Assembly: GCA_028622995.1 (NCBI GenBank)
Contig: JAJQJQ010000017.1
Span: forward strand, 3,100,001-3,164,000
Reading direction: 5' to 3'
Length of the DNA: 64,000 nucleotides
Source: Panagrolaimus kolymaensis
Taxonomy: Eukaryota > Nematoda > Chromadorea > Rhabditida > Panagrolaimidae
Shown here piece after piece: positions 34,620 through 47,340 of this stretch. The notes beneath the pieces were generated by a model. The model made no database searches. It saw nothing but the letters and a program-made list of their open reading frames with translations, and was not told the DNA's origin. A program made the position numbers and the translations under genes. Each line of letters starts with the position of its first letter. Position 1 is the first letter of the stretch.

Positions 34620-35998
34620 TTAATGAATTAAAAAAGGCTTTAAAAAATATATGTTTTCATACTTGTCTTCAAATAAAATATTGCAACATTCGTAGTTAAT
34701 AATTTTATCATTAACAGATATTGAATACACAGGCATTCCTTTTACAGAAATTTTGGCAGTAAATACATTTATTTGATGAGCGGTAAAAATATGACGAATT
34801 AATAAATCCACTTTATGAAATGAAAGACCACATTTATCGCAACTTGCTCGAACATTAGATTTTTCTGGATATTTGCTTTGGGCATTGAAAGATCGCTTTA
34901 ATGAAGCAACATTAATTCTTTGTGTAACTAAAATTTAACAATAATTTTAATTTTGTTTTGTAATTTTAAAAATTAGCTAACTTTTATGAGAGTTTTGTAA
35001 ATTATTTGGTCGATATTCGTGATATTCTAATTTATGTCGTTTTAATTCAATTACAGATGGAAATTTGCTGCCACAATATCGGCATACAAATGTTCGCTTT
35101 CTATGACTTGCGATATGTTTGAGATAAGTTTCATGTGAAATAAATGTAAGGGCGCATAATCCACAATGAAGATCAGATGAATTTCCAATTATTATTTCAC
35201 TTTCATTTAAATGTTTTTGTTTATGAATTTCAAATGCATCTTTAGTATCTAATTTAATCATCGTATCACAAATATGACACCATTCATAAACTCCTGGGGA
35301 TTTCGGAGCTGTAGATTTTCGAGCTAAAAATTATATACCATAATTTAATTTATTTAAAAAAATGAAGAAAGAGTTTGAAAGCTATACTTTTTAATATTGG
35401 AAGTTTAATATTCTTTTTAACAGCTAAATGAAGTTCTCTCCTTTTCCATTCTGCTGTAATAAATTGTATGTCATCATTTATTAATCGAATTTGCAATGGA
35501 TGTTCCCTTTCTGCATGCTTTAGAAGACCATTATCAGTTAAAAAAACTCTATTACAAATCCTAAAGTATTTAAACTCATTAATCTTCAATTTAATTAAAA
35601 TACTCACCTGCAAGGATATGATTCAATTTCATCTGCTGTTCCTGGTAATGGCCGAGGTCGAAGATAACTATTTGGATCACCTGAATTTACTACAACTACT
35701 CGACGAGTAGATGATGATGGCCCAGGTTGAAGATTTGAAGTAGTTGGTTGCATTTGGGGCGCTGCTACAAGCATGCCATTACGAATTAGAAAATCCGTCG
35801 ATAAATCTTGATCGATTTCTTGTTGCAATAATGAATCAACTATTTCTGGAAAATTTAAATTTAAATTTCAAAAAAGATTGTTCTTCAATTTTTAAAATAA
35901 CCTTCTCTTTCAGCTGATTTTTTCTTTTTCTGAGGTATAATAGATGGTCGTCGAATTTCTTGTGTTAAATTAGACAAATACACTTTACCTGCCATCAT
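34620..35998 (-). CDS. C2H2 zinc-finger protein
   Basis: Exons 35902-35998, 35608-35845, 35388-35560, 34982-35323 and 34620-34927 give 385 residues. There are about five fingers: CRICNRVFLTDNGLLKHAER (finger 1, with an H/EH end, near 110), CHICDTMI with IHKQKH, CGLCALTFISHETYLKHIAS, CRYCGSKFPSVIELKRHKLE, and CDKCGLSFHKVDLLIRH. The first 30 residues end in a Lys run (QKKKKKSAE), a likely nuclear signal. Two ATGs stand together at the start (35998 and 35995). It is probably a nuclear nucleic-acid-binding protein. I do not recognise a specific ortholog. Confidence 0.85.
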
Positions 35999-36378
35999 TT
36001 CTTGTAAAAATTATTTGAAAGACAAATATATATATTTTTAAATATAAAATTATTCAGAAACGACAACAAATTTTATTTTTAAATTCTTTAAGAAAAAAAT
36101 TGTTATATATTTATGATACATAAGGCCAATGAACCATTTTAAATATTACAACTTTTCTTAACAATTACTTTCTAAAGAATTTAATAAAGAACGAAAAATA
36201 TGTTAATTTCAAAATAAATTCAGTTTTCTTGATTGGTAAAATATTAAAAACCCTCTGCCAATGTAAAAATTCGTTTTTTAAACAACTTTGCATTTCTGTA
36301 AATTCGAATTACATAATTTTGAGCTTTTTATTATTTGTACACGTTTATGAAATAGAGATAAAAAACTTGAATGTATAA
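35999..36378. promoter_or_regulatory. AT-rich intergenic region
   Basis: This 380-bp, very AT-rich region lies upstream of the zinc-finger gene start and downstream of the small membrane protein. No gene was seen. Confidence 0.5.
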
Positions 36379-36723
36379 TTAAAAGATATTGGATAAATCT
36401 CGTTTTTTAATTGAAGCTTGGGTGAGTGTAATCGCAGGCATGGATCGATCGGTAGGCATTGAAAGAACGACATCTAAAAAAATTATTAAAAAAAGAGAAA
36501 ATATTTTCATAAATCACAAACCATCCAAGCGACCTTCTGGACAACTTCGAACTCCTTCTTGTCGCATTTTTAAATTACCATCACAAGAATCGTTTGTTGG
36601 AATAGAATGAGACATTCGGCAAATACAAATTAATACACAAACAAGTAAGGCAAAAAATCCACCCAATGTCACTGAAACCAACACAGCTCCAAGTATACTA
36701 AATGGAGGAGAAACAGATGTCAT
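36379..36723 (-). CDS. Small single-pass membrane protein
   Basis: Exons 36522-36723 and 36379-36473 give 98 residues. Residues about 7-35 form one hydrophobic segment (SILGAVLVSVTLGGFFALLV) ending in a Cys-rich edge (CVLICICR). A short cytoplasmic-type tail follows with TLTQASIKKRDLSNIF at the end. There is no signal peptide cleavage motif. The donor is GTTTGT, as in several neighbouring genes, and the acceptor is TTTTTTTAG. I do not recognise a family; the intact reading frame across the splice and the clear membrane segment support a real gene. Confidence 0.6.
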
Positions 36724-37386
36724 ATTTAATTAAAGGTAAACGGTAGCCCAAAGATATGTATAAGGAGTAAATAAATGCGGACTATTTAAAATTCCAGCAT
36801 TAAATTAAAATATCTGCTTCTTCTCTAACTGAAATTACACAATGTAATTTTTTTGGATCGATGTCCTTACTCCTTTTCTCTTTTCCTCGGTTTTACGAAA
36901 ATGACTGCCGTGCTTTCCTTTGGCTAATGATAATCTCCTTAAGCGTCTTCGTTCTCTACTTTTCTCCCCTTTCTTTCCTTCCTTATATTTCCTTGACTTG
37001 CTTGGTTTTGTCTTCTTATTTTTCTAAGGCCTGTTAATGTTAATGCACTCTTTCATCATCATATTATATAGTTTGTCCGTAATTTAAGATGATGTTAGTT
37101 ACTAGTATTTTTAAAGGTGGAAAAAATTGATTGATGGAATCAATAATTTCTCTGATGAATTAATTATCATTACTCATTTTTTTTCTTTTATGAACAAAAA
37201 CAATAAACATTTTTTGTTTAATAATTTCATTTTTAAACAATTTAAAGAATGATTTTGTAAAAATCTTCAAGTGGAAAGCCATTATAAAACAGCAAAAATA
37301 TTTTAAGAATATGACAAGAAAAGTAAATTAAAGTAAAAATAAACATAACCATAACCGTCAATCTTTTATCCAAAATTCTTATCAAC
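36724..37386. promoter_or_regulatory. Intergenic region
   Basis: This 663-bp stretch contains the upstream side of the small membrane protein gene and the upstream side of the basic ORF at 37387. Pyrimidine-rich tracts lie at 36870-37030. I found no ATG plus splice site that would give the basic ORF a start. Confidence 0.4.
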
Positions 37387-37908
37387 TTGACGAATATCTC
37401 GAGTGGCAAATTAACCGGCAAAACAGACGATGGATTGCAAGTTAATGATTTGTATGCATTGATATGTGAAGCAAAAATAAAAGGTGAAAGAATTTCAAGT
37501 ATCGACCTTCCATGTAGTCCTGAACATCTTGCTCCAACTAAACGCTATAATGATCGTAACAAGGACTTTAGAAAATTGGTACAGCATAATTGGTACATAC
37601 GTAATCAAGATGAGCAGAAAGAGAGAGCACGCATGTATCGGAGTGAACCAGAAAACAAAGTACAAATTGCTGAAACTAATAGAAGTTGGAGAAACAATCT
37701 TGATCCGAGTAAGAAATCAAAAAATCGTGAAAGTGCAAGGATCCGTGCTGCTAAACGACGACTGGATGATCCAACTTTGGATAACAGACGTTCTGAATCA
37801 AATAGACGCTATCGAAATAAACTCAAGGCAAAAGATCCTAATTACAAGAAAAAGAAAGCTGCTGATATGAGAGCCTATAGAGAGAAGAAAAAAGAAAAAG
37901 ATTCATAA
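37387..37908 (+). CDS. Basic repetitive protein, start codon not found
   Basis: An open frame of 173 codons is rich in Arg, Lys, Asn and Asp. Loose repeats combine R-x-Y-R-N with D-P spacers (SWRNNLDPSKK, KRRLDDPTLDNRRSESNRRY, KAKDPNYKKKKAADMRAYR). The first codon shown is TTG; the first in-frame ATG is in the second half (at about 37630, before YRSEPENK). Base composition is clearly less AT-rich than its surroundings. It could be a domesticated or decayed transposon protein, or an exon whose 5' end I cannot see. No family was recognised. Confidence 0.4.
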   Translation: MTNISSGKLTGKTDDGLQVNDLYALICEAKIKGERISSIDLPCSPEHLAPTKRYNDRNKDFRKLVQHNWYIRNQDEQKERARMYRSEPENKVQIAETNRSWRNNLDPSKKSKNRESARIRAAKRRLDDPTLDNRRSESNRRYRNKLKAKDPNYKKKKAADMRAYREKKKEKDS

Positions 37909-38365
37909 GAAGGTGATCGAAAAGAAGGTGTTCCAAAAGGACTTTAAACTGATAGATAATACTCTAAATTTGTTGTTGTTATTAAAATTGTTGTTTATAT
38001 TAAGTATGTTGTTTATATTTTAATAAAAATCCATAAGTTAGTTATCACCATATTTTAACGATGATAATTCATTGATAATGTGAAAAAAACATCGCACTGC
38101 ATGTACTTATTAATCCAACTTGTGAAACGCATACACTTGAAATGTAAATTTCAAACAAATTCTGGCTCGTCTAAACAACGTAAGCCAGCAAAAAACCCAA
38201 CCAGCTGACCGAGAATTGTGTTCTTAAAACGAACTCCTGAAAGGCAATGGAGAAAAAAATAAATTTTATTTAGCAAAATATGTGATGTTTCGTGTCTTCA
38301 GAAACTCCCAGAGGATCTGTTATTAACAAGAAAAAATTACTTCATTTTATATTAGTCATTCGGTA
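37909..38365. promoter_or_regulatory. Intergenic region upstream of SCAPER
   Basis: This is a 457-bp AT-rich stretch with no supported gene. It probably contains the promoter of the SCAPER operon candidate. Confidence 0.45.
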
Positions 38366-41300
38366 ATGACCACGCGGGCAATTTCTTCACAATCAGAAAT
38401 TAACGAAGCTGCCAAAGAATGGACACAATGCATTGAGCGATTTAAAATTGTTATCGATGAACTTTATAATATCTGTTTTAATATCTGTAGAGAAGGGAAT
38501 AATTTTGCTGGTTGCAGGGTATTTATCTATAAATAAACATGACGAAATTATTTAAAAATTAGAGTTTAGGAAGTTTTGTTGTATCTCAGCAATGCCACCC
38601 ATGCATTTGAGTCTTTGATTGTGATGATCGACGTTGAACAAAATTGGGAAAAGGATTCTTTGTGGTAGTAATTCTTAAAGTCTAAATTGCTTTGAATATG
38701 ATTTCATTTTGTTTTTTTAGTAAACCCCAATCAGTTGCATGGGAAATTAAAGCCACTTCAGCCGCAAATAAGCCAACAATGCAGTAAGTTTTCGTTGTTT
38801 AAAATAAATAATCCTATCCATTTCTTTGGTATTTTAGAGAAGAAATATGGCAAGTTGTACAAGGGCGACGAAGGCGTAACACATTATCAAGCGAAGATTC
38901 AGGAGAAGATGGTAATCATATAGAAAAGGAGAAAAAGGTTTGTTCATCAACTTATGAATGTCTTGTTGGAAGATCAATTTTAGACTAGCGTATATGAAAG
39001 GCTTGCATATGGCCTTCGACGTCCACTGAGACCCTTTTCTCCAGAAGTTATTGATCATGATGCATTTTCAGGAAGTAATTTAATGTGTCCTCGAAGTGGT
39101 ATAATTTTTATAATTAACGATAATTAAAGCATACATATATAAATTTAGCTATGGATCTTCCCCAAACTAAAGCATCCATGGCAAAAATGGCATATTCCCG
39201 TGAAAGATTATGGAAAGGAAGAGTGAAACCTTTGCTTGAAGAAAAGCTTTCAAGTATTCAACGTAGACAAACAGGATTATCTACCACTAATCGAAGACCA
39301 ACGTATTCTCAAGTTGCAAAAACATCTCCAAAACAAAAATCTGATGGAGACCCAAATCGCAGCCGTGAACCTAGCCTTGCTTCCATTAGTGAAACAGCGG
39401 AAGAAGAAGATAATTTATCCACAGTAACTATGGCTGAAAGAGCTGGATTGAATACTGAGAAATTATTGGCTGAACTTGGAGGCGATGATGAATGGCTTGC
39501 GATGACAGCTGAAGAAGAATCTTTGGCACAAGAAGAAGAAAGTTTGCAAAAAGAAATTCTCGAAGAAGAGCGATCTTCTATTGATGATGAATTTGAGCGT
39601 GAGGCGAATAAGCAGTTTGGTAAAACTGGAATTAGATATAAAAAATCATGGAAGGAAGTTATTGTAATGTGGACGCGTATGTTTTATAAAGAATATAAAA
39701 TCTAAAATTATCTTCTCGTTTTTTAGAGCTTAATGATAAAATCTCATTATCTGAGCCATTATGCTATCGAAAACCAGGTGAAGCAGCCCAAATGCATGAA
39801 AAGCTTTCTTCTCCATCACGTCGTCAAACTAAAACAGATTTTGAAAGGCGACTGGAAGAAAGGCAGCAGAGGGCTTTTGAACTTCGTCAAAGACTTTTGG
39901 ATGATAAAGCAAGTCGGCTTAAAGAACTTCATGCAAAGGTTGATGAAATAAAACAAAAAAGAATTGAAGTCGAAGAAAAGAAGCGAGTATTGTTAGAAGA
40001 GAAAATGGAAAAAGCTAGTGAAAAACGTGAAAAAAATCTTGCTGAAGTTGTCAAACGAGGTCGTGATGATGATTTAAGAATTCAGGAAATTAAGCTCATT
40101 CAATCTCTAGAAGGCATGAGCCGAAAGAATGAAATACAATCGAAAGACGAAGAACGACAAGAAAAGCTACGATTGATAGCGTTGAAGCAAGCAAAGAAAG
40201 CAGAAGAAAATGCAGCAAAACATGCTCAAGTTGAAGAAAATCGCGTGGCAAAAATGCAAAGAGATGCTGAAAAACTTTTGGAACAAACAGAAAAAACTGA
40301 AGCAAGACTTCAAAATGCTGCTGCAAATCGAAATGAATTACTTGAAGGAATGAGAAAAAAACAACGAAAGCATACAGAAAAGATTGATAGATTAAAAGTA
40401 ATTGAAAATCAAGCATCTCAAAATTTAATTGATCGAATGAATAATAAATTTGAAAAGGCTGAAAAACTTTATGAAGAAACCATTGGTATGGTAAAACAAA
40501 GAGCCGCAGAATTATCATCTCCACGACCTCAAAGTTCAGCTATGATTTTATCTGATTGCCTTCTTCTTCCATCTGAACATGGAGAACGAGGAGGTAAAAT
40601 GGCAAAGAAATGCACTGTATGTAAAGTTAAAATTCATTCCCCGTTACATGCTTTAGCTCATGTATGTACGACTGAACATTTAACAAATCGAAAAAGTGAT
40701 AAAATTGAATTTAATTTTGAAGAAATTAAACAAGAACTTGAAACTTTTATTATTCCATGTTCAGAAAATAATGAAATGGATTTAAAAGACATTATTGAAT
40801 TAATTTCTCTTCCTTCCAGCGAAAATAATAAAAAGAAGCGTTCGAAATTGAAACAAAGATTGGTGAAAGATAATGAAACATTAACATTGGTACCAACTGC
40901 TGCAATTGAAAAAAGTATATATCGAGTGATTAAAGAACTCGAAGTTCATATTTTGGCTGCTTGTCGCTCTTCAAATTTAACGGAATCAAATCGAAATCAA
41001 ATTGAAAAATATTTGAGTCTATTTGATAAACAATTATATGAAATTCGAGATGAGAAGGATCGTGAAAACAATTTATCACGAATTATTCCATCCACTACGA
41101 TTACAGAATCCATATTAAAACTTATGACCTTTGGAGATTTTTATGAACAACAAAATCGACCTGCAAAAAGACTCTATTTGAAAGCTTGCGCCTTTCTTGT
41201 TTGCTTATTTTCTCCTTCAAAAGTTTCAGAAGCCATTTATAAAACTAAATATTTAATTGATTTAGCGGAGCTTTTAATTCAAGCAATGAAATTATTTTCC

Positions 41301-42260
41301 AATGATAATGCCTATTCCAATTATGACCAATCTATCGCAATTTTGTATATTCTTTATCAACTTGGATTATCTTTAACCAAAGATGCTTCAATGAAATCTA
41401 AGCAAAGGTTAAATGTTTTAGCTGCATTTCTTATTTCTCACGGATTTATGGATTTTATTAAAAATATGTTAACTTCGATTTCAAATCATTCAATTTCTGA
41501 TAAAATTGAACTTACACCTACATTTTCCATTGGAGTTATAGAAACCATTTCTGGATTTATTAATCTCGTTTTAAGACAAATTCCCGATGGTCAAGAAAAT
41601 CAAGAAAGTTTTCATCAACTTTTTCAAAATTATTTTACCATTGCAACGAATTTCTTATTTGATGCAATTCCACGAGATTCATGTCCCAATAGTCCATCAC
41701 CTTTAAATGAAAATGAAGGGATGATAACCCGAAACTTTTTCATTGCTTTATCTCGTGATATTATTCGGTTAACACCAAATTCAAAAACTGTCATCTTTGT
41801 TAAACGTGTCCTTCTTAAAAATGATTCACAAAATGCCCTTCGAATTGTATTTATTTTAAATTCAATTATTCAAAAACGAATTCAAGCTATTTCCAGTTTT
41901 GAAGATTTGCCATCTATGGCTATTCGATTTTGCGCTTATTTTGCCTCCATTGATATTACAATTCAAAGATGTTGTCTTTTGGGTTGGCAACATTCTCTGC
42001 TTTTAACGCTTTGCCGTCATTCATTTGATCTTCTAGCTCCTCATGACGCTCGATATTCTGTATTAATTGCAATTTTCTCAATCGTAAGAAAATCCAAAGT
42101 TGCTATAGAAGCAATGGAAACTGAAATCGGCGTCTCATGGCTTGCAATATTCTTGGAACATCTTCTCAAAAACCGAATTAAAGAATCCTTTGAAACGCTT
42201 TCACTCATCCCGTTGCCTGTGCGAGAAGGATACCATAAATTTTATCATGACCTTTTATAA
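38366..42260 (+). CDS. SCAPER: SCAPER (S-phase cyclin A-associated protein in the ER)
   Basis: Exons 38366-38518, 38570-38664, 38721-38783, 38838-38937, 38984-39098, 39149-39676 and 39727-42260 give 1195 residues (human about 1400). An N-terminal helical region is followed by an acidic linker with RRPTYSQVAK, then HEKLSSPSRRQT, then a long Glu/Lys/Arg coiled coil (about 375-620). A C2H2-like finger CTVCKVKIH with HVCTTEH lies at about 645-665, and a helical C-terminal half follows. Human SCAPER binds cyclin A and is linked to translation control and cilia. The donor of intron 6 was taken as GTATGT at 39677; it is the only one that keeps the frame. The next gene begins within 190 bp. Confidence 0.82.
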
Positions 42261-42450
42261 TAAAAAACAAAAATATATCTCAAATAATTTTTTGATCTCT
42301 AAATGCTATTAAAAAATACTTGTTAAAAATTTAATTAAAGCTTTTATTTATAATTTTTTAAATTTCAATTATGCGTTATTTTACGCATTTTACTTTTCAA
42401 AATTTCACTGTTTTTAAAGTTGAGTTAATTAAATTATTTGTTTATAGATT

Positions 42451-44864
42451 TTGTGCAAATTGCAAAAATTGCGAAAAGCCTTAAAAAAGAACAATTCTCG
42501 TGACGATAGCCACGAATCCCAACCACAAAATCAAATTCAACCCAAAGTTTCACCATCATTAGATGCATTAGCCCTTTTGGCAACAACTGAATGCAGTGAA
42601 AAAGAATCAATATATAATTTTGGAAGCCTGCGTCAGCGGCTAGATAAAATAGATCATCAACCGAAGCCACTACAAAAAGAGCGGCGAAATAAAACGGGTA
42701 ATAAGGTAAAGCTGGAACCTTTAAAAACAGCCATGCCAGAAACAGAAGTGCTTGAACGGGATAGACCACCAAGGCCAACACCGCCAAAACCAATTGATAT
42801 TGAAGAAACTGATGATGGTGATGGTGAAGAAGAATCAGAGGTGGCTTCTATTTCATCTGAGGAATCAGAGCAACAGCATTTGCAAAATCAACGACCAAAA
42901 CCAGTTCATCATATTCGAATTATGCAAAATCATAATCTTCAACAACGTCATTTACTTCATCCACAAATAAGGGAAATCCCACTTCAACCCCAAATGCTTG
43001 ATCCTGCGCAATTGATACGAATTCCATCGGCTGCAGTGTTAAGAGAAAAAATGGCGGAAGTTTTTGCCGTTGAAGAAATTGGAACTGTTCCTTTACCCCG
43101 ATTGATGGAACTTCGACGACATATTGGGGCAATAAACAATATCGATAATTTCTTTGAGGCAATTTCTTTGTCTCATCTCAACCATATCTCCGTGAATATC
43201 GTTGAAACTATCCTTCATCTTGTTGATGATGTTGATGAAGTCAATGATTTAGTTTTAAAGCATGTAAGAAATTATTTAAATTTTTTATTTTTATGCGCCA
43301 GTCGAAGTACAAGATTTCGTCGAACTTTTGAAAAGCATAGTGCTTTACATTGGTATGTTTTTTCTCTCCAACTTTTCAAAAAACATATTGCTTGGATTTA
43401 ATATCATTTAAGGCTTGGCATGCTAAGATATGACCCAATTCGACCAGATGTAATATATTCATTAAGTACATTCATAAATAATGTATCTGTATTATATACG
43501 GATGAAAATTTTATACATCTTTTAAGTGATGTTGTAACAAATTATCAAAGTTTTGGTGAAACTTCAGATCACAGAACTTATATTTGTAGTTTTATTGGAA
43601 AATTACTTCAAGATTATCCATATTTCATATTTAAATCATATACAGGGTTAAATCGAAATGTATTTAATGAATTATTAACAATTATTGAAAAAATTGTTAG
43701 AACTAAATTAGATGATGATAAGGTAAGCGCAGCTTGACGATTCGCTAAAAATTATAAAGAAATAAATTTTACAGAAAACGCCTTTGCTTCCGAGTGCTAT
43801 TCGATTTATTATTAAATTTTTTGATATTTCAATTGATGATTTTCGAGAAGAACGTGTTGATTGGCATTCACATGTTTCGAGGATGATAGTATTGATGGAT
43901 ATAATGTCATTTATAATTCGAAATATTAGAATTTATCGTAGATTTTTTGAAAAACCAGCAATAATGCATAACGTTTGCGCAATTCAAGATCTTGTAAGCT
44001 TTTTTCATGTTTTTTTTGTTGTTGTTGAGATAATTATTAAATACATGCTTCTTTTAAGTTAGTGGCTGGTGATGAGATATTACGATGTAATCGGGGAATG
44101 CGACGGGTTGATATGCCTTCGAATAATAATAGAAATATGGTGAATCGTCGGGGTCGAAATGATGATGATGAGGATGTCCGAATTATTAATTCTGGTGAAG
44201 ATATAGATAAAACTATCGAAGGCGTTGTTCGATCTAAAAATAATTCAACTGATAGTGATGGGCCACCAAATAGAAAATATGCGAGAAAAACGATTGAACA
44301 AGATACAATAGAAAATATTCCAGCATCCTCGACAATATTATATCCATTACCATCTGTTGAAATAATGGATTCAGATAGCACCACAGATTTTAGAACTCAA
44401 GAAAGCTTCTTAAATTTGTATAAGCAACGAAAGATCTCCACATTTTATATTTTAAATTTAAAGCGTGCAACTATGAGACTTATTGGAAGCCTTTGTGTTG
44501 CTTCACCAGCAAATAAAGATATTGCTGCAGATCACTCAACGGTGGAAACAACTTTTAAGCTTGCTAAAGCTGGGGAATCTGTTAAAGTTGATTATGTAAA
44601 GAATTTGTATTTAGATTTAAATTAAATTACTTCGAAAATTTATAGGTGACGCTTGTAAAAAGATGTTTAGCGGAGATATGCAGTGACCATCAGAAAAATC
44701 TTCAAGTTTTAAATGACATTGAACAGGTATGTTTGTGTCTTTTGGATATTATCAGAAATAATCATTAATTTGCTTTCGTTTTTTAGCATCCATCACATCT
44801 GGTTTCCAAAAAGGATGTAATGGATATGATATATTCAAACTCCCATAATGGCTCTACACGCTAA
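42451..44864 (+). CDS. Helical-repeat protein downstream of SCAPER, identity unknown
   Basis: Exons 42451-43352, 43413-43722, 43775-43993, 44059-44595, 44646-44726 and 44787-44864 give roughly 710 residues. The first 200 are low-complexity (Gln, Pro, Glu; an Asp/Glu run before VASISSEESEQ). The rest is alpha-helical with ARM/HEAT character (IDNFFEAISLSHLN, VIYSLSTFINNV). An acidic-basic insert lies near 44130-44230. The end (ATMRLIGSLCVASPANKDI, LAEICSDHQKNLQVLNDIE) faintly recalls ataxin-10. The frame opens right after acceptor TTTATAG with ATT TTG, and no ATG is present there. An ATG at 42371 could supply a first exon only with an unusually short (29-nt) intron, so the start is unresolved. 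Confidence 0.65.
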
Positions 44865-46216
44865 TCATAGCCGCATTTTTCCGCTTCAGCTCCCGAAATA
44901 GACGTGTCACTTTTCCTTCCATTCATCCCATTGCAATGGAATTTTTTCCATAAACTCTTTTTGATCCCTTTTTTCAATTTATCTATCTATCTGGAATTGA
45001 ATGCCGGGTTTTTGTTACATTTTTTTAAATTTAACGTTCTTGAGGATAATTAAAAAAAACAGCTTGACAAAGATACATAATTTCAAGGATTAATGACTGA
45101 CTTTTCAAAAAGCAATCAGACAAGATTTTAACGATTTTGGTAAATTCAAACAGTTGCTTTTTATGCAATTTTATAGACCACCCAAACAATTTTTTTTCAA
45201 AGTTTTGGAATTTTTATTGTTTTTTAGAGAAATAAAAAATTCACGTGACCTTTTTTTCTTTCTTTCGATAAAAAAAAAGGAATTTGATCCGAGGTTAGCA
45301 CTTGAGGGTGAAAGGCGATGCTACTCGCATGACTTCCGTTGAAAAGACACCTTCCGGATGTAGCAACCATCTCTTTGATACAGTATCTTTTTTGAAGAAA
45401 CCATCCAAAAAATATATTCCATTAATTGAATATACATATTCCGATAGAAAAAAAGCAGAGAAGAGAGCAGAAACAAAAAAAAGCGAGAAAGCTTACGCAA
45501 TCCTTTTCTGTCGGCAATTAGTTAGTCAATTATTTGACTATTTTTTCCTCCATCATCTTTTTCTTTTCTAACTATGTCATTATCGAAACCCGCACTTTTT
45601 GGTTTTTATCCTTTTTTATGAAACCCCTCTTAAATTTTCTAAATATGGTAAAGCATCCATGAAAAGCATAAACTGCGGCTTTTGAAATATTGAATGGCAC
45701 TCTCACTCACTCATTCTTTTTTTCCCTATGAAATCTACACCAAACGATGAGATCATCTCTCTAAAAATTGGTAAAAGAGAAGGCACAGCGTGCGATCATC
45801 TGCCACGATTACATCCAACAAAAAAATATATCGAAGAAAATAAAAACAAACAATATTTGAGTTACAGTTGACTCAAGGGTCAAGTGAGGCAAGCATTATT
45901 ATATACAGATATCCCTTCTCAATTACAAAAAAGGAGTAAATAAATAAAATTATGTAAGCAAAAAAAAAAGACAAGCTTGAAGCAGAAAACGGTGGTATGG
46001 TTCTAATCCATCTTAGATGTTTTTACATGATAGTATGAAGATCTTCTCTTTTACAAAATAACATTATCATAATTGTTCTTATTGCAAATTATCAAAGCCA
46101 TGGATTATGCTTTTCAGAAATTTTCCCACTAATTTTCAAAAACTATTACCAATGAATGAAATAATTTTATCTTCAATTTGACTCAATTTCCCTCTCAAAT
46201 TCATTCATTTTACTTT
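44865..46216. other. Gene-free AT-rich region
   Basis: It holds several short open frames, none with homology, a signal peptide or splice sites that I trust. A- and T-rich tracts dominate. I see no repeat family shared with the rest of the window. Confidence 0.45.
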
Positions 46217-46528
46217 TTATAATACATAGACCATTTTTATTTTGTTTAATTTGTTAAAAAAGCCGCAATTTTCACTTTGATACTTCTCTGTGGCAGATGC
46301 CCTTTTTTGCGATATTTTAAAAAAGTCAATCTCATTTTCAAGGAAGCTCCATAAACATAGAATGCACCCACCACCTGGCTTCCAAATACATGCGCAGTCT
46401 CGCGAAATTCCGGCCAATTTGTAAGCACTGCATTCATTAAAAGCTTCCTCCCTCTGATTTCCGACGATGTATTTTTGAATAAGTAAAAGAAAAAAGATCA
46501 AGCCAAGAAATGTGGTAATCTTTTTCAT
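46217..46528 (-). CDS. Possible small secreted Cys-containing protein
   Basis: From ATG at 46528 the frame gives 103 residues. The first 20 (MKKITTFLGLIFFLLLIQKY) look like a signal peptide. The mature part holds six Cys, three of them in DCAC and NEC and two in GGGCILC. The second half is Lys-rich and less convincing, so a splice site may end the true exon earlier. There is no family match. It could equally be a chance frame in AT-rich DNA. Confidence 0.28.
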   Translation of the reverse strand: MKKITTFLGLIFFLLLIQKYIVGNQREEAFNECSAYKLAGISRDCACIWKPGGGCILCLWSFLENEIDFFKISQKRASATEKYQSENCGFFNKLNKIKMVYVL

Positions 46529-47340
46529 GAGTGATTGATTAGCTCTTATTTGTACCACCATCCACCAAACAAACAAAAATTGTCAAGATTGCAAAATAAA
46601 AAAAAAAACAAGAATGACTTTAATGAGATCCAATAATGAGGTTTTCTGAGATTTTTATTGGCAGAAAAAACAATTTTCAAAAAAAAAACTTGTCGGGTTT
46701 TGCCTTTTGAACTTATTTTTTCGTTAGAAACAAAGAAAACCCCTATTTTTAAAAGATAAACATTTATCTTTCGAAAAACGGGGTAATTTTCAAGAAAAAA
46801 AATGAAAGCCAAGATGATGATTGGTGGCGGTGGCCGTCGGTAAAAACGAAGGCTTCAATTTGCGTGTGCGTTGTTTCTTACTTCCGGTCAGTAATCGTCG
46901 ATGAAAAAAAGCAACGCCATCTGCCGACAATGATTCTTTTTCGTTCTCTTTTTTTTGCGGCAACAATTACCGCATTTTCGAAACATGGATGCCTCCATTC
47001 ATTATATTTTCTTCTTAAGGTTTACCGAGGTCAAAAAAAGTCTCAAGTAACCGAAATTAAAATAAGAAATTTTATTTTTTAAAATCAATATAATAAATTA
47101 AATAAGAAAATAATGTTTAAAAATAAAATAAAATCTTTATCATTTTACAAAATAAAATTTTCTTAAACCAGAAAAGCCTATTTCATAAAAAAATACTTTG
47201 TTTCTGCGCCAACAATTAAAATTATGCTCTTCTTTTTGCTTTATATAAAAATAAAGCGGTATATTTACAACAAAACAAAAAAAACGATATAGTTAAAAAG
47301 AAATAAGCAGTATTGAAATGGATATTAATTGTAAATTTTT
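46529..47340. other. Gene-free region downstream of lim-7
   Basis: This AT-rich stretch sits between the small secreted ORF and the lim-7 stop codon at 47341. It contains the lim-7 3' UTR. No further gene was seen. Confidence 0.45.

Noticed and set aside
40096..40524. 142-codon antisense frame inside SCAPER
   Set aside because: It mirrors the Glu/Lys-rich coiled coil, which gives long antisense frames rich in Phe and Leu; no domain or start context.
42371..42421. ATG-initiated mini exon before the gene downstream of SCAPER
   Set aside because: It would need a 29-nt intron, shorter than any other in the window; kept only as a possibility.
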